DNA of 33,681 nucleotides from a virus, in the IMG/VR virus record IMGVR_UViG_3300028569_000100, positions 1 to 33,681 of that record; one strand, written 5' to 3'. The position numbers and the translations under genes were made by a program. Below the pieces are notes generated by a model, which saw only the letters and a program-made list of their open reading frames with translations, ran no database searches and had not been told where the DNA came from. This document shows, piece by piece, positions 1-6,670 of this stretch. Within the stretch, counting starts at the first letter, position 1, and each line of letters starts with the position of its first letter.

Positions 1-2
1 CT

Positions 3-224
3 TATAAATTCAAGAATAATAATACAGGTGAAGAGTTTGAGAAGTGGATGTATATGGCAGAGAGATTACCATATCTTGATGCTAATCCACATCTAACTCA
101 GATGCCAACACTTCTACATGCTGTTTCTGAAGTAGGAAACTGGCAAAACAAAACTGATAGTGATTGGAAAACCATTGTCAATCGTGCTGCGGATCGTCCT
201 AATTCAATAGTGGATAGACTCTAA
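3..224 (+). CDS. C-terminal part of a small conserved phage protein (partial)
   Basis: An open frame enters from the left edge and stops at 222-224, one base before the phoH start. The 73 visible residues include TGEEFEKWMYMAERLPYLD near the front and end in NSIVDRL. The pattern (a short beta segment with GEEFE, then a helix with ER..YL..NPH) recalls the small FmdB-like proteins that lie close to replication genes in T4-like cyanophages. No zinc-ribbon cysteines are visible in the part present. Function is unknown. The start lies outside the window, probably only a few codons upstream if it has the usual length for such proteins. Family assignment is from memory of the sequence pattern and is tentative; that the frame is coding is more secure. 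Confidence 0.6.
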   Translation, partial: YKFKNNNTGEEFEKWMYMAERLPYLDANPHLTQMPTLLHAVSEVGNWQNKTDSDWKTIVNRAADRPNSIVDRL

Positions 225-225
225 C

Positions 226-981
226 ATGCCAGTAAGAACTCGTAAAGCAAAACAAATTAATTCTGTTGGAATGAATGCCAAGCAATTAAAAAGAAAAAAA
301 CCAATTAATTTTGATTTAATAACTGATATTGAGCCGCTTACCGAAAATCAAAGAAAATATTTTGAAGAATATGCAAAAAATAAAAACATGTTTGCATATG
401 GGTGTGCTGGCACAGGCAAAACATTTATCGCTTTATATCTTGCGTTAAAAGATGTGCTCAATGAGCATACTCCATACGAAAAAATATATATTGTGCGCTC
501 ACTTGTAGCAACACGAGAGATTGGTTTTCTTCCTGGTGATCATGAAGATAAATCAAGTCTCTATCAAATTCCATACAAAAATATGGTAAAATATATGTTT
601 GAGATGCCAAGTGATGACGAATTCGATAAACTATATTATAATCTCAAAGCACAAGAGACTATTTCTTTCTGGTCAACATCTTTTATTCGTGGCACAACAT
701 TAGATAATTGTATCGTTTTAATTGACGAAATGCAAAATTTAAATTTCCACGAACTAGACTCCATCATTACTAGAATTGGGCAAGACTCTAAAATCATCTT
801 CACTGGTGACGTTAGACAGTCTGATCTAGTAAGGACGCAAGAACGTAGTGGCATAATTGATTTTATGCGTATTATTGAGACAATGGAAGAGTTTTCTACT
901 GTTGAATTTCAAATTGAAGATATTGTGCGTAGCGGACTTGTGCGCAGTTACATAATTAGTAAAACGAATCTAGGACTTTAA
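226..981 (+). CDS. phoH: PhoH-like P-loop ATPase
   Basis: This 251-residue protein has the PhoH family layout: a basic N-terminus, an ENQRKYF Q-like motif before the P-loop, Walker A GCAGTGKT at residues 59-66, Walker B IVLIDEMQN with Asp167-Glu168, and a sensor-like IIFTGDVRQSDL that follows. PhoH proteins are predicted cytoplasmic ATPases linked in bacteria to phosphate starvation and RNA metabolism. They are very common in marine phages, where their role is unproven. The gene starts one base after the preceding stop and four bases before the exonuclease gene, so it is probably co-transcribed with both. No strong Shine-Dalgarno is visible. Identity as a PhoH-family protein is secure; the role during infection is not. 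Confidence 0.95.
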   Translation: MPVRTRKAKQINSVGMNAKQLKRKKPINFDLITDIEPLTENQRKYFEEYAKNKNMFAYGCAGTGKTFIALYLALKDVLNEHTPYEKIYIVRSLVATREIGFLPGDHEDKSSLYQIPYKNMVKYMFEMPSDDEFDKLYYNLKAQETISFWSTSFIRGTTLDNCIVLIDEMQNLNFHELDSIITRIGQDSKIIFTGDVRQSDLVRTQERSGIIDFMRIIETMEEFSTVEFQIEDIVRSGLVRSYIISKTNLGL

Positions 982-985
982 TAGA

Positions 986-1657
986 ATGCTTTTTAATCAT
1001 TTGCCTTTGACTCCAATTGAATTAGTTGCTGAGAATATAGACGGGCGCAGAGTTTATCCTGTGCCTTCTGGTGGTAAGTATCCCTCTATCACTACTGTCT
1101 TGTCTTGCAATCCAGAAAAGAAAGCTGGTATAATGAAGTGGAGAAAAAGAATAGGTGAAGAAAAAGCAAATCAAATTTCTACTCGTGCTGCATCACGCGG
1201 CACAACATACCATTCTATTGTTGAAGACTACCTAAATAATACATACGATGAAACTAAATTCAAAGACAAACATTTGCCTTTGATGATGTTTAAAAATTCT
1301 AAAAAAACACTGGACAGAATCAATAATATTTACGCTCAAGAAGCTGCATTATATTCAGATAATCTGGAGATTGCAGGACGAGTTGATTGTATTGCTGAAT
1401 TTGATGGTGAATTGTCTATAATTGATTTTAAAACATCTGCTGAAGAAAAAAAACTTGAGTGGATTCAAGATTATCTTATTCAAGAAACGGCATATGCATG
1501 TATGCTGTATGAAAGATACAAAATAAAAGTTAATAAAATTGTAACTATCATTGCTTGTGAAAGTGGAGACACTCAAGTGTTTGTAGAGACACCAAAAAAG
1601 ATATATCTTCAAAAATTAATTGGATACATAGACGAGTATAAAAAAACCTATGAATAA
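986..1657 (+). CDS. PD-(D/E)XK family exonuclease
   Basis: The 223-residue product carries the core of a RecB/Cas4/MGME1-like nuclease: GRVDCIAEFDGELSIIDFKT, giving Asp134 and the Asp147-Phe-Lys149 (D-x-K) active-site pair, then a QDYLIQETAYACMLYE helix of the kind that carries the conserved Q/Y in this superfamily. The N-terminal half has the PSITTVLS and SRGTTYHSIVEDYL motifs typical of the phage and mitochondrial exonuclease branch. By family it should degrade or trim DNA ends, using Mg2+. Its place between phoH and the gp33/gp32 genes fits a replication or recombination role, or degradation of host DNA. Its partner and polarity cannot be read from sequence. It lies four bases downstream of phoH. 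Confidence 0.9.
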   Translation: MLFNHLPLTPIELVAENIDGRRVYPVPSGGKYPSITTVLSCNPEKKAGIMKWRKRIGEEKANQISTRAASRGTTYHSIVEDYLNNTYDETKFKDKHLPLMMFKNSKKTLDRINNIYAQEAALYSDNLEIAGRVDCIAEFDGELSIIDFKTSAEEKKLEWIQDYLIQETAYACMLYERYKIKVNKIVTIIACESGDTQVFVETPKKIYLQKLIGYIDEYKKTYE

Positions 1658-1682
1658 AACTGAAATTTTAGAGGACAAATTT

Positions 1683-1901
1683 ATGACAAGTGCAAAATTC
1701 TCACAAGAAGTAGAGAAGATTGCATCATATAATGAAATAAATTATATTGATGCCATTCTACAGTATTGCGACACGAATAACATTGAAGTTGAAACAGTAT
1801 CAAAATTAATCACAAAACCATTAAAAGAAAAGTTAAAATGTGATGCACAGCATCTTAACTATATGAAAAAAACATCAAAGGCAAAACTAACACTGGTATG
1901 A
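1683..1901 (+). CDS. gp33: Late promoter transcription accessory protein gp33
   Basis: A 72-residue product with the gp33 core, EINYIDAILQYCDTNNIEVE followed by SKLITKPLKEKL. In T4, gp33 is a co-activator that bridges RNA polymerase (beta flap) and the sliding clamp for late transcription. The frame could start at ATG 1650, overlapping the exonuclease end, but ATG 1683 has a good Shine-Dalgarno (GAGGA at 1671-1675) about seven bases upstream and its MTSAKFSQEVEKI start matches the expected N-terminus, so 1683 is preferred. The stop overlaps the next ATG as ATGA, which suggests coupled translation. It is shorter than T4 gp33 (112 residues), as in other marine T4-like phages. Its presence agrees with the NATAAATA late promoters elsewhere in the window. 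Confidence 0.85.
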   Translation: MTSAKFSQEVEKIASYNEINYIDAILQYCDTNNIEVETVSKLITKPLKEKLKCDAQHLNYMKKTSKAKLTLV

Positions 1902-2233
1902 ACGACTTTTTCGACTCTGATATTGTGCAAAAAGAAGCAGAAGAATTAGAAAAGTTGAAACAACTAGCATACGAAATTATGTCTACTGGTGAAAATACTA
2001 AAGTAGATCAACTGAATTACATTTATACAGTAAGAGAGTTAATAGAAAAACAACAAATCTTTTATACACGTTTAAAACTTTCTGATGATCCTCGTGCTGT
2101 TGATATGTGTAATAGCATTGAAGAAGGAGCTCGTATGCTTTACGGTGCTTGGGATGCTGGTGATGTAATGTCTGTTATGACCAACATGCTAGACACATTA
2201 GAAAAATTCGAAGAATATGTAATCGAAGATTAG
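1898..2233 (+). CDS. DUF1825-like conserved protein
   Basis: This 111-residue acidic, helical protein begins MNDFFDSDIVQKEAEELEKL and has KQQIFYTRLKLSDDP in the middle. Both segments resemble the cyanobacterial DUF1825 family (FFDSEIVQ-EA; -RIFMKRFELSED-), which cyanophages also carry between gp33 and gp32. No biochemical function is known. It starts inside the gp33 stop (ATGA overlap), so translation is probably coupled to gp33. Its end abuts the -35 box of the gp32 promoter, so it is the last gene of the upstream transcription unit. Its presence is one of the better hints of a cyanobacterial host, but not proof. Confidence 0.75.
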   Translation: MNDFFDSDIVQKEAEELEKLKQLAYEIMSTGENTKVDQLNYIYTVRELIEKQQIFYTRLKLSDDPRAVDMCNSIEEGARMLYGAWDAGDVMSVMTNMLDTLEKFEEYVIED

Positions 2234-2235
2234 GG

Positions 2236-2264
2236 TTGACGCCTCCTATCTTCTGTGCTATAAT
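2236..2264 (+). promoter_or_regulatory. Sigma70-type promoter of gp32
   Basis: A -35 box TTGACG (2236-2241), a 17-base spacer and a perfect -10 TATAAT (2259-2264), preceded by TGC, which makes an extended -10. Predicted transcription start is near 2271. This is an unmodified housekeeping-type promoter rather than a T4 late promoter, so gp32 can be transcribed early by host polymerase, independently of the upstream operon. Confidence 0.85.
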
Positions 2265-2270
2265 AAAGAA

Positions 2271-2284
2271 GTGACAAGCGTCAC
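2271..2284 (+). promoter_or_regulatory. 5' leader hairpin of gp32 mRNA, possible translational operator
   Basis: GTGAC-AAGC-GTCAC forms a perfect 5-bp stem with a 4-base loop right at the predicted mRNA 5' end. It is followed by about 25 bases of A-rich, unstructured leader up to the Shine-Dalgarno AAGG (2308-2311) and ATG 2319. T4 gp32 represses its own translation by nucleating on a 5' leader pseudoknot and spreading along unstructured RNA. The layout here (5' structure, then A-rich tract over the ribosome site) is similar, but no pseudoknot pairing is seen. A role in mRNA 5' stability is equally possible. Confidence 0.45.
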
Positions 2285-2318
2285 ATAAACCAAATCCAAA
2301 AAAATCTAAGGTAATCCT

Positions 2319-3227
2319 ATGTCTTTTGCTGATCTCAAGCGTAAATCACAAGACTTCTCTTCTCTGACTAAAGAGTTGGAGAAAGCAAACTCTTCTTCTA
2401 ACGGCGATGATCGTTTCTGGAAACCAACTGTTGATAGTGCAGGTAATGGGTTTTCTGTTATACGTTTTCTTCCTGCTCCTGATGGCGAAGATAGTCATTT
2501 TGTTAAACTATATTCTCATGCGTTTCAAGGTCCTGGTGGTTGGTATATTGAAAACTCATTAACTACCAACGGCGGTAAAGATCCTGTCGGTGAAGTAAAT
2601 CGTAAACTATGGAATAGTGGTAGTGATCCTGATAAAGAAACTGCTCGCAAGCAGAAGCGTAAACTGTCATACACTGCCAACATTTATGTGGTAAGCGATA
2701 AAGCAAATCCAGAGAATGAAGGTAAAGTTTTTCTTTATAAATTTGGCAAGAAAATCTTTGATAAAATTATTGCAGCAGCTTCACCTGAATTTGAAGATGA
2801 AACACCCGTAAATCCTTTTGATTTGTGGGAAGGTGCTAACTTCAAACTGAAGATCACTAATGTTGCTGGTTACTGGAATTATGATAAGTCAGAGTTTGCA
2901 GCTCCTACGGCACTTTTATCTGATGATTCCGCACTTGAAGCTGTCTGGCACAAAGCACAATCTTTACAGGCATTTATGTCTGCTGACAACTTCAAATCAT
3001 ATGAAGAGTTGGAGGAGAGATTGAATCTAGTATTAGGAGTTACAAAAACTCCTGCCGTTTCTCGTGCTCAATACAATCGTCCTACTCTTGATGAAGAAAT
3101 CATTGATGAAGATGCTTATGCTCCACCTGCCAAACGTGAATCTGTTAAAGTAGCAGTCACTTCTGGTGGTGTAGAGGAAGAAGATGATGCTCTAAGTTAC
3201 TTCGCTCGTCTTGCTGAAGAAGATTGA
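2319..3227 (+). CDS. gp32: Single-stranded DNA-binding protein gp32
   Basis: A 302-residue gp32 homologue. It has an N-terminal basic/Ser region for cooperative self-interaction (LKRKSQDFSSLTKELEK), the OB-type core with KLSYTANIYVVSDKANPENE and GKVFLYKFGKKIFDKI (near-identical to the T4 signature), and a strongly acidic C-terminal tail (GVEEEDDALSYFARLAEED) that in T4 contacts replication partners. It coats single-stranded DNA during replication and recombination. The protein contains no cysteine, so the Zn site of T4 gp32 (His and three Cys) is absent; the equivalent loop reads SLTTNGGKDPVGE. It has its own promoter and a good Shine-Dalgarno (AAGG, seven bases before ATG), and is followed by a strong terminator. 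Confidence 0.95.
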   Translation: MSFADLKRKSQDFSSLTKELEKANSSSNGDDRFWKPTVDSAGNGFSVIRFLPAPDGEDSHFVKLYSHAFQGPGGWYIENSLTTNGGKDPVGEVNRKLWNSGSDPDKETARKQKRKLSYTANIYVVSDKANPENEGKVFLYKFGKKIFDKIIAAASPEFEDETPVNPFDLWEGANFKLKITNVAGYWNYDKSEFAAPTALLSDDSALEAVWHKAQSLQAFMSADNFKSYEELEERLNLVLGVTKTPAVSRAQYNRPTLDEEIIDEDAYAPPAKRESVKVAVTSGGVEEEDDALSYFARLAEED

Positions 3228-3253
3228 TTTTCAAAATCGCATACTAAAAACCA

Positions 3254-3288
3254 TTTTGGGCGGCAAAAAAACCGCCCAATTTTTTTTG
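3254..3288 (+). terminator. Rho-independent terminator after gp32
   Basis: An 8-bp stem TTGGGCGG (3256-3263) / CCGCCCAA (3272-3279) around an A-rich loop, followed by a run of T to 3287. It ends the gp32 transcript 30-60 bases after the stop. It lies between convergent genes (gp53 ends at 3299 on the minus strand). On the minus strand the same stem is followed by a poorer T-tract after an AAAATGG interruption, so it may only partly stop leftward transcription. Confidence 0.9.
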
Positions 3289-3298
3289 TTAAAAAAGT

Positions 3299-3946
3299 TT
3301 ACACACCCGATTTCTTAAGTTGACTATCAACATAGTTGGTAGATTTAGAATAGAAATTTTGTGCTTTAAATGTATTCACAAATTGTGCTATGTAATTTGG
3401 TTTTAATAAATAAATTTCTCTTTTAGCTTCATTTTCTAGTATTGCTTGATCTAAGTTTGTTACTAATTTTGTTATGATACTACCTACTCTACTTGTGTAA
3501 ATGAATGAAGGAGTTGATTTATCTAAGTAAACAAATGGTTGAGCAACAAATTTTTGATCTACAATAATTCCTTCTTTTAATACAACCACTCCTTCGCTGT
3601 TTTTTACTTCTAAAGTTTCGTAATGATGTATAGCGTCTGGATTTTCTGTTAAATCTCTTATTTGTGATTCTGATATTGGTAAATCAAAGTATGGATTGAT
3701 TATATTATTCGTTAATATAATAACCCAATCATATAATGCTGTGCCATAAGTTTTCTCTGCAATTAAATCTAAACGATCACCATCTTGTATAGCATAACGC
3801 TTGAAAAATACTGAGTAACTAAATCTATCTTCATCAATTTTGAAACGACGAAAGAAATTTTTAGCAACAACATAATCTGATTGAGAGAAAGGAAACTTGA
3901 CTGGTTTCTCGTCGTATTGTATGTCTGGTATGAGTGAGAAATACAT
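3299..3946 (-). CDS. gp53: Baseplate wedge protein gp53
   Basis: A 215-residue homologue of T4 gp53. The N-terminus MYFSLIPDIQYDE and the central LysM-like stretch (YAIQDGDRLDLIAEKTYG, then DWVIILTNNIINPYFDLP) are typical of cyanophage gp53. In T4, gp53 clamps the wedge complexes together around the hub during baseplate assembly. It is the last gene of the leftward operon; its ATG shares one base with the gp48 stop (TAATG), indicating coupled translation. Length is close to that of T4 gp53. It converges on gp32, separated by the gp32 terminator. Confidence 0.9.
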   Translation of the reverse strand: MYFSLIPDIQYDEKPVKFPFSQSDYVVAKNFFRRFKIDEDRFSYSVFFKRYAIQDGDRLDLIAEKTYGTALYDWVIILTNNIINPYFDLPISESQIRDLTENPDAIHHYETLEVKNSEGVVVLKEGIIVDQKFVAQPFVYLDKSTPSFIYTSRVGSIITKLVTNLDQAILENEAKREIYLLKPNYIAQFVNTFKAQNFYSKSTNYVDSQLKKSGV

Positions 3947-4872
3947 TAGTATGATGCTCCTTGCTCTGATAATTCGTCAGCATAAACCATTTTAATTTCT
4001 TGAAATTGAATTTTTATAGATGTTGCTACGGGAGATCCATCACCGTATGTTGCCCATGCTCCGTCTGGAGTATAGGAAACATCCAAATTTTTTATTACCG
4101 CTGGTTTATATTGACTTACCCATGGATTGTCTGTATTACCAGTTTTGAATGTAACATCTACTATTTGTGGTACTCTGACAAATGATGCATTTGTTGCATC
4201 TCCTGCGCCACCAAATCTAGGTAATGTTGCTGCTTTAAATACATGTATTATATTTTTTATTTCTATTGCTTCTTTCTTATTTTTAGGTGCCATTTTAAAA
4301 CTAAGAGAAAAATTTCTCATTTGTGGTCCTTTATATAATACTTCAGTATTTGGGTTTAATATTTGACCAGTTGTTGACCCAAAAATATCGTTTACTGTTA
4401 AAGAAGCAAAGTTTGCTTTATTTAAAGCGTCACTGATTACGTTAGTTATAAGTGTTCCTTTCGTAACTGCATTTTCTGTCGCTTTACCTAATGTCTCAGC
4501 AATAGTTTGAATTCCTTTGCCAATATCACCTGCAGCGGCAGCTCCAAAGGATCCAAGAGCTCCTTTTGCCATGTTACTTAGATTTGTATCTGTCCAACCA
4601 GCACCATATTGATTTTCAATGTCTTCTGGCATGTATAACAATACTGTTGCTTTTGCCCCACCTAATCCAGATGAAGCAGATGCATTATATGCATTTAACC
4701 CAAACAAACTTCCCGCTGCAACTTGAGATTGTTGACTAAATGGCGCTGAATAATCATGAAATGTAAATTGCACATAATCAGAATCAGATTGATATGCTAT
4801 ATCTGGATAGCGAAATCTTCCTTTAGCAGAAAGTGTTCCAGTTTTTGGTATAGTTACCTTCTTTGCTAACAT
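3946..4872 (-). CDS. gp48: Baseplate tail tube cap gp48
   Basis: A 308-residue product with features of gp48: an N-terminal RYPDIAYQSDSDYVQF beta segment, an Ala/Gly-rich helical middle (residues about 95-160) and a C-terminal tube-fold part with RNFSLSFKMAPKNKKEA, then FVRVPQIVDVTF and YTPDGAWATYGDG, ending in SIKIQFQEIKMV. gp48 sits on top of the hub and starts tail tube polymerisation together with gp54. Its order next to gp53 and upstream of gp4 on the same strand is the arrangement seen in marine T4-like phages. Its start shares one base with the neighbouring upstream gene's stop. Assignment rests on motif pattern and context. Confidence 0.8.
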   Translation of the reverse strand: MLAKKVTIPKTGTLSAKGRFRYPDIAYQSDSDYVQFTFHDYSAPFSQQSQVAAGSLFGLNAYNASASSGLGGAKATVLLYMPEDIENQYGAGWTDTNLSNMAKGALGSFGAAAAGDIGKGIQTIAETLGKATENAVTKGTLITNVISDALNKANFASLTVNDIFGSTTGQILNPNTEVLYKGPQMRNFSLSFKMAPKNKKEAIEIKNIIHVFKAATLPRFGGAGDATNASFVRVPQIVDVTFKTGNTDNPWVSQYKPAVIKNLDVSYTPDGAWATYGDGSPVATSIKIQFQEIKMVYADELSEQGASY

Positions 4873-5552
4873 TATTCTACATCCTCGATATCCGATGGTT
4901 TACCATAACCTTTAACGATTCTTCTCGCTTTAAATTTATTATAAAATTTTTCATTAGTTTTTTTCCATACTTCATCTGATTTGTATGAAAACAACTGTCC
5001 GTTTTTATTTTTTACAAAACTCTCTACTGGTAAAGCGATGGATGTTTCCCATTCAGCAGATGCCAAGTCTAGTAAGAATCCATTCACATGTTCTGTTATA
5101 TATTTATGAATAATACACGAAGGAACGTTAATCTTATCGTCTAATAAATCAGCAATTATTCGTAATCTTTTATTTGGATGCACGTAATGTAAATTCGCTG
5201 CAATAAAATGATCTTTATTTGCTTTTAATACATACGCTAACGGAAACTGATCATAATATGGAAGATACTTTGATATTGCTTTGTATTCAAAAAGAAATAA
5301 TCGTCCTTGTCTAGCGTATCTTCTTATTTCGTTTTTGTCTTGTATATCTTCATCTTGCACTCTATCTTTTTTTTCTTCTTTAATTGTTTTTTCTGGGTGT
5401 TTTTTGTAATCCAGTGCTATTGCTTTAACATGTTGACGATACCACGACCATGGTTTTTCTTCTCCACCTGAAAGATCTTGCACTCGCTCAAATATAGTTT
5501 TGTAATTTTTCCCCGAGTTTTTTTTATTTTTATCAGCAAATCCTTTAGCCAT
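4872..5552 (-). CDS. Conserved T4-like phage protein, probably structural or assembly
   Basis: A 226-residue basic protein. The N-terminus is Lys-rich and charged (residues 1-85, with many KK/KE/DK steps, likely helical or disordered). The middle carries a recognisable block, GRLFLFEYKAI, LPYYDQFPLAYVL and NLHYVHPNKRLRII at about residues 83-135, that recurs in proteins of T4-like marine phages annotated only as hypothetical or structural. No catalytic motif is seen. It lies between gp48 (one-base overlap) and gp4 (one base apart) in a morphogenesis operon, so a baseplate, neck or head-completion role is likely. I cannot match it to a T4 gene with confidence. Confidence 0.75.
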   Translation of the reverse strand: MAKGFADKNKKNSGKNYKTIFERVQDLSGGEEKPWSWYRQHVKAIALDYKKHPEKTIKEEKKDRVQDEDIQDKNEIRRYARQGRLFLFEYKAISKYLPYYDQFPLAYVLKANKDHFIAANLHYVHPNKRLRIIADLLDDKINVPSCIIHKYITEHVNGFLLDLASAEWETSIALPVESFVKNKNGQLFSYKSDEVWKKTNEKFYNKFKARRIVKGYGKPSDIEDVE

Positions 5553-5553
5553 T

Positions 5554-5988
5554 TTAAATTCCTAAATGATCTTCGGTGAGTATCATAAATTTCATTTGTC
5601 TATCTTCGCACCAATTTTCCGCTGCCTCCCATTTCGCTCTATTTTTCATATAAGTCATTATACTAGTGCGCCAAGTTTTTGTTCTTTTTGATGTCTCTGG
5701 TGGGGGAATAGTTTGTTTTTTCGGTTTGATTTCTATTAAATATTTCTTTGTTTCTCCATTGCGAGTGCATAATTTGATATTAAAATCTACAAAATAACGA
5801 TGCACTTTGCCATCAACAGGAGATCTATATGGTATAACAACTTCTTCGCTGCCCCATTGAAGTATATTTGGATTTCTGTCACAAAACACCATGAATTTTC
5901 GCTCCCATAAAGAACGATAGACAATATTGGTTGGATTGCCTCTATATTTTTGCGGGTTTTCTGGTTTGTATAATCCAGAATATGCCAT
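5554..5988 (-). CDS. gp4: Head completion protein gp4
   Basis: A 144-residue homologue of T4 gp4, which acts at the portal after DNA packaging and is required for head completion. Diagnostic segments are YRSLWERKFMVFCD, WGSEEVVIPYRSPVDG and HRYFVDFNIK, then YLIEIKPKKQ. These give an endonuclease-like constellation (Glu29, Asp69, Glu86-Ile-Lys88) consistent with the PD-(D/E)XK-type fold assigned to gp4/gp50 proteins; catalysis is inferred, not shown. It is the first gene of the leftward operon. Its start codon is only 31 bases from the divergent tube-like gene, and a late promoter motif lies just upstream. Confidence 0.9.
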   Translation of the reverse strand: MAYSGLYKPENPQKYRGNPTNIVYRSLWERKFMVFCDRNPNILQWGSEEVVIPYRSPVDGKVHRYFVDFNIKLCTRNGETKKYLIEIKPKKQTIPPPETSKRTKTWRTSIMTYMKNRAKWEAAENWCEDRQMKFMILTEDHLGI

Positions 5989-5993
5989 AAATA
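5986..5993 (+). promoter_or_regulatory. T4-type late promoter (rightward)
   Basis: CATAAATA matches the NATAAATA late promoter element used by marine T4-like phages. It ends 26 bases before ATG 6020; the start would be near 6000, giving a leader of about 20 bases. The first three bases are the complement of the gp4 start codon. Confidence 0.65.
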
Positions 5994-6012
5994 ATAGGTA
6001 ACAGTATATAGA

Positions 6013-6020
6013 TATTTAGA
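6013..6020 (-). promoter_or_regulatory. T4-type late promoter (leftward)
   Basis: Read on the minus strand from 6020 to 6013 the sequence is TCTAAATA, one mismatch from TATAAATA. It ends 24 bases before the gp4 ATG (5988) and would start transcription near 6007. Its first base is the complement of the A of the opposing ATG at 6020. Confidence 0.55.
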
Positions 6021-6649
6021 TGGCGGCGTTAACTGGGAAAACTGGTATAAACACTTTTCTGGGTGCCATCAAGAACGGTATGGCAATGTCCAATACCTTC
6101 GAAGTTAGATTTAACAAATTGCCAGCTAAGTTAACAAAAGCATTAACAGCTGCTGGGTTTGGGACCAATGTGATTGGTAGTGCTACAGATAATCTCACTT
6201 TGCTATGTGAAGAAGCTTCTCTTCCTGGAATAATGGCATCTACTGGACAAACCACTGGTGTGTTGATGGGAGAAGGGCAAATTAATTATGCACACACTAA
6301 ATCATATCAAGATATAACTTTGGGGTGGACATGTGATACAAATTTACTTCCATTAAGATTTTTAAATGCATGGACTGGTGTAATATTTGATGACGTGACA
6401 AAAGTAGGTGATGGTAGATATTCTCGTAATAGATTGTCATATCCAAACGATTATATGTGTCCAGAATTAATTATAACTAAAGGCGAAAGAAATAAAGATT
6501 CTACTCTAGGCAGAATAGGTGGAATATATACACTATATGATGCGTGGCCATACTCTATACAAAGCACTCCTGTGTCGTATGGTGCATCTGTTTTATTAAA
6601 AGTAACTGCATCATTCTATTATAGAAGATGGATATTTAAAAACAAATAA
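6020..6649 (+). CDS. Tail tube-like (gp19-fold) protein
   Basis: A 209-residue protein with the pattern of the gp19/gp54 tube family: NTFEVRFNKL in the first strand, LTLLCEEASLPGIMAST (the cysteine/Pro-Gly strand also present in T4 gp19 as FQCKATALPAG), KSYQDITLGWTCDTN, and a C-terminal LYDAWPYSIQSTPVSYG plus LLKVTASFYYRRW. It probably forms a ring of the tail tube or the initiating tube layer. The main gp19 tube gene of T4-like phages normally lies beside the sheath gene, outside this window, so this may be a paralogue acting at the tube base, a gp54 analogue. It begins the rightward late operon, 22 bases before gp26. Confidence 0.75.
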   Translation: MAALTGKTGINTFLGAIKNGMAMSNTFEVRFNKLPAKLTKALTAAGFGTNVIGSATDNLTLLCEEASLPGIMASTGQTTGVLMGEGQINYAHTKSYQDITLGWTCDTNLLPLRFLNAWTGVIFDDVTKVGDGRYSRNRLSYPNDYMCPELIITKGERNKDSTLGRIGGIYTLYDAWPYSIQSTPVSYGASVLLKVTASFYYRRWIFKNK

Positions 6650-6670
6650 AATTAATTAAATTGAAAAATT

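Noticed and set aside
1650-1682. Upstream ATG 1650 as gp33 start
   Set aside because: It overlaps the exonuclease end and has no Shine-Dalgarno, while ATG 1683 has GAGGA at good spacing and the expected N-terminus.
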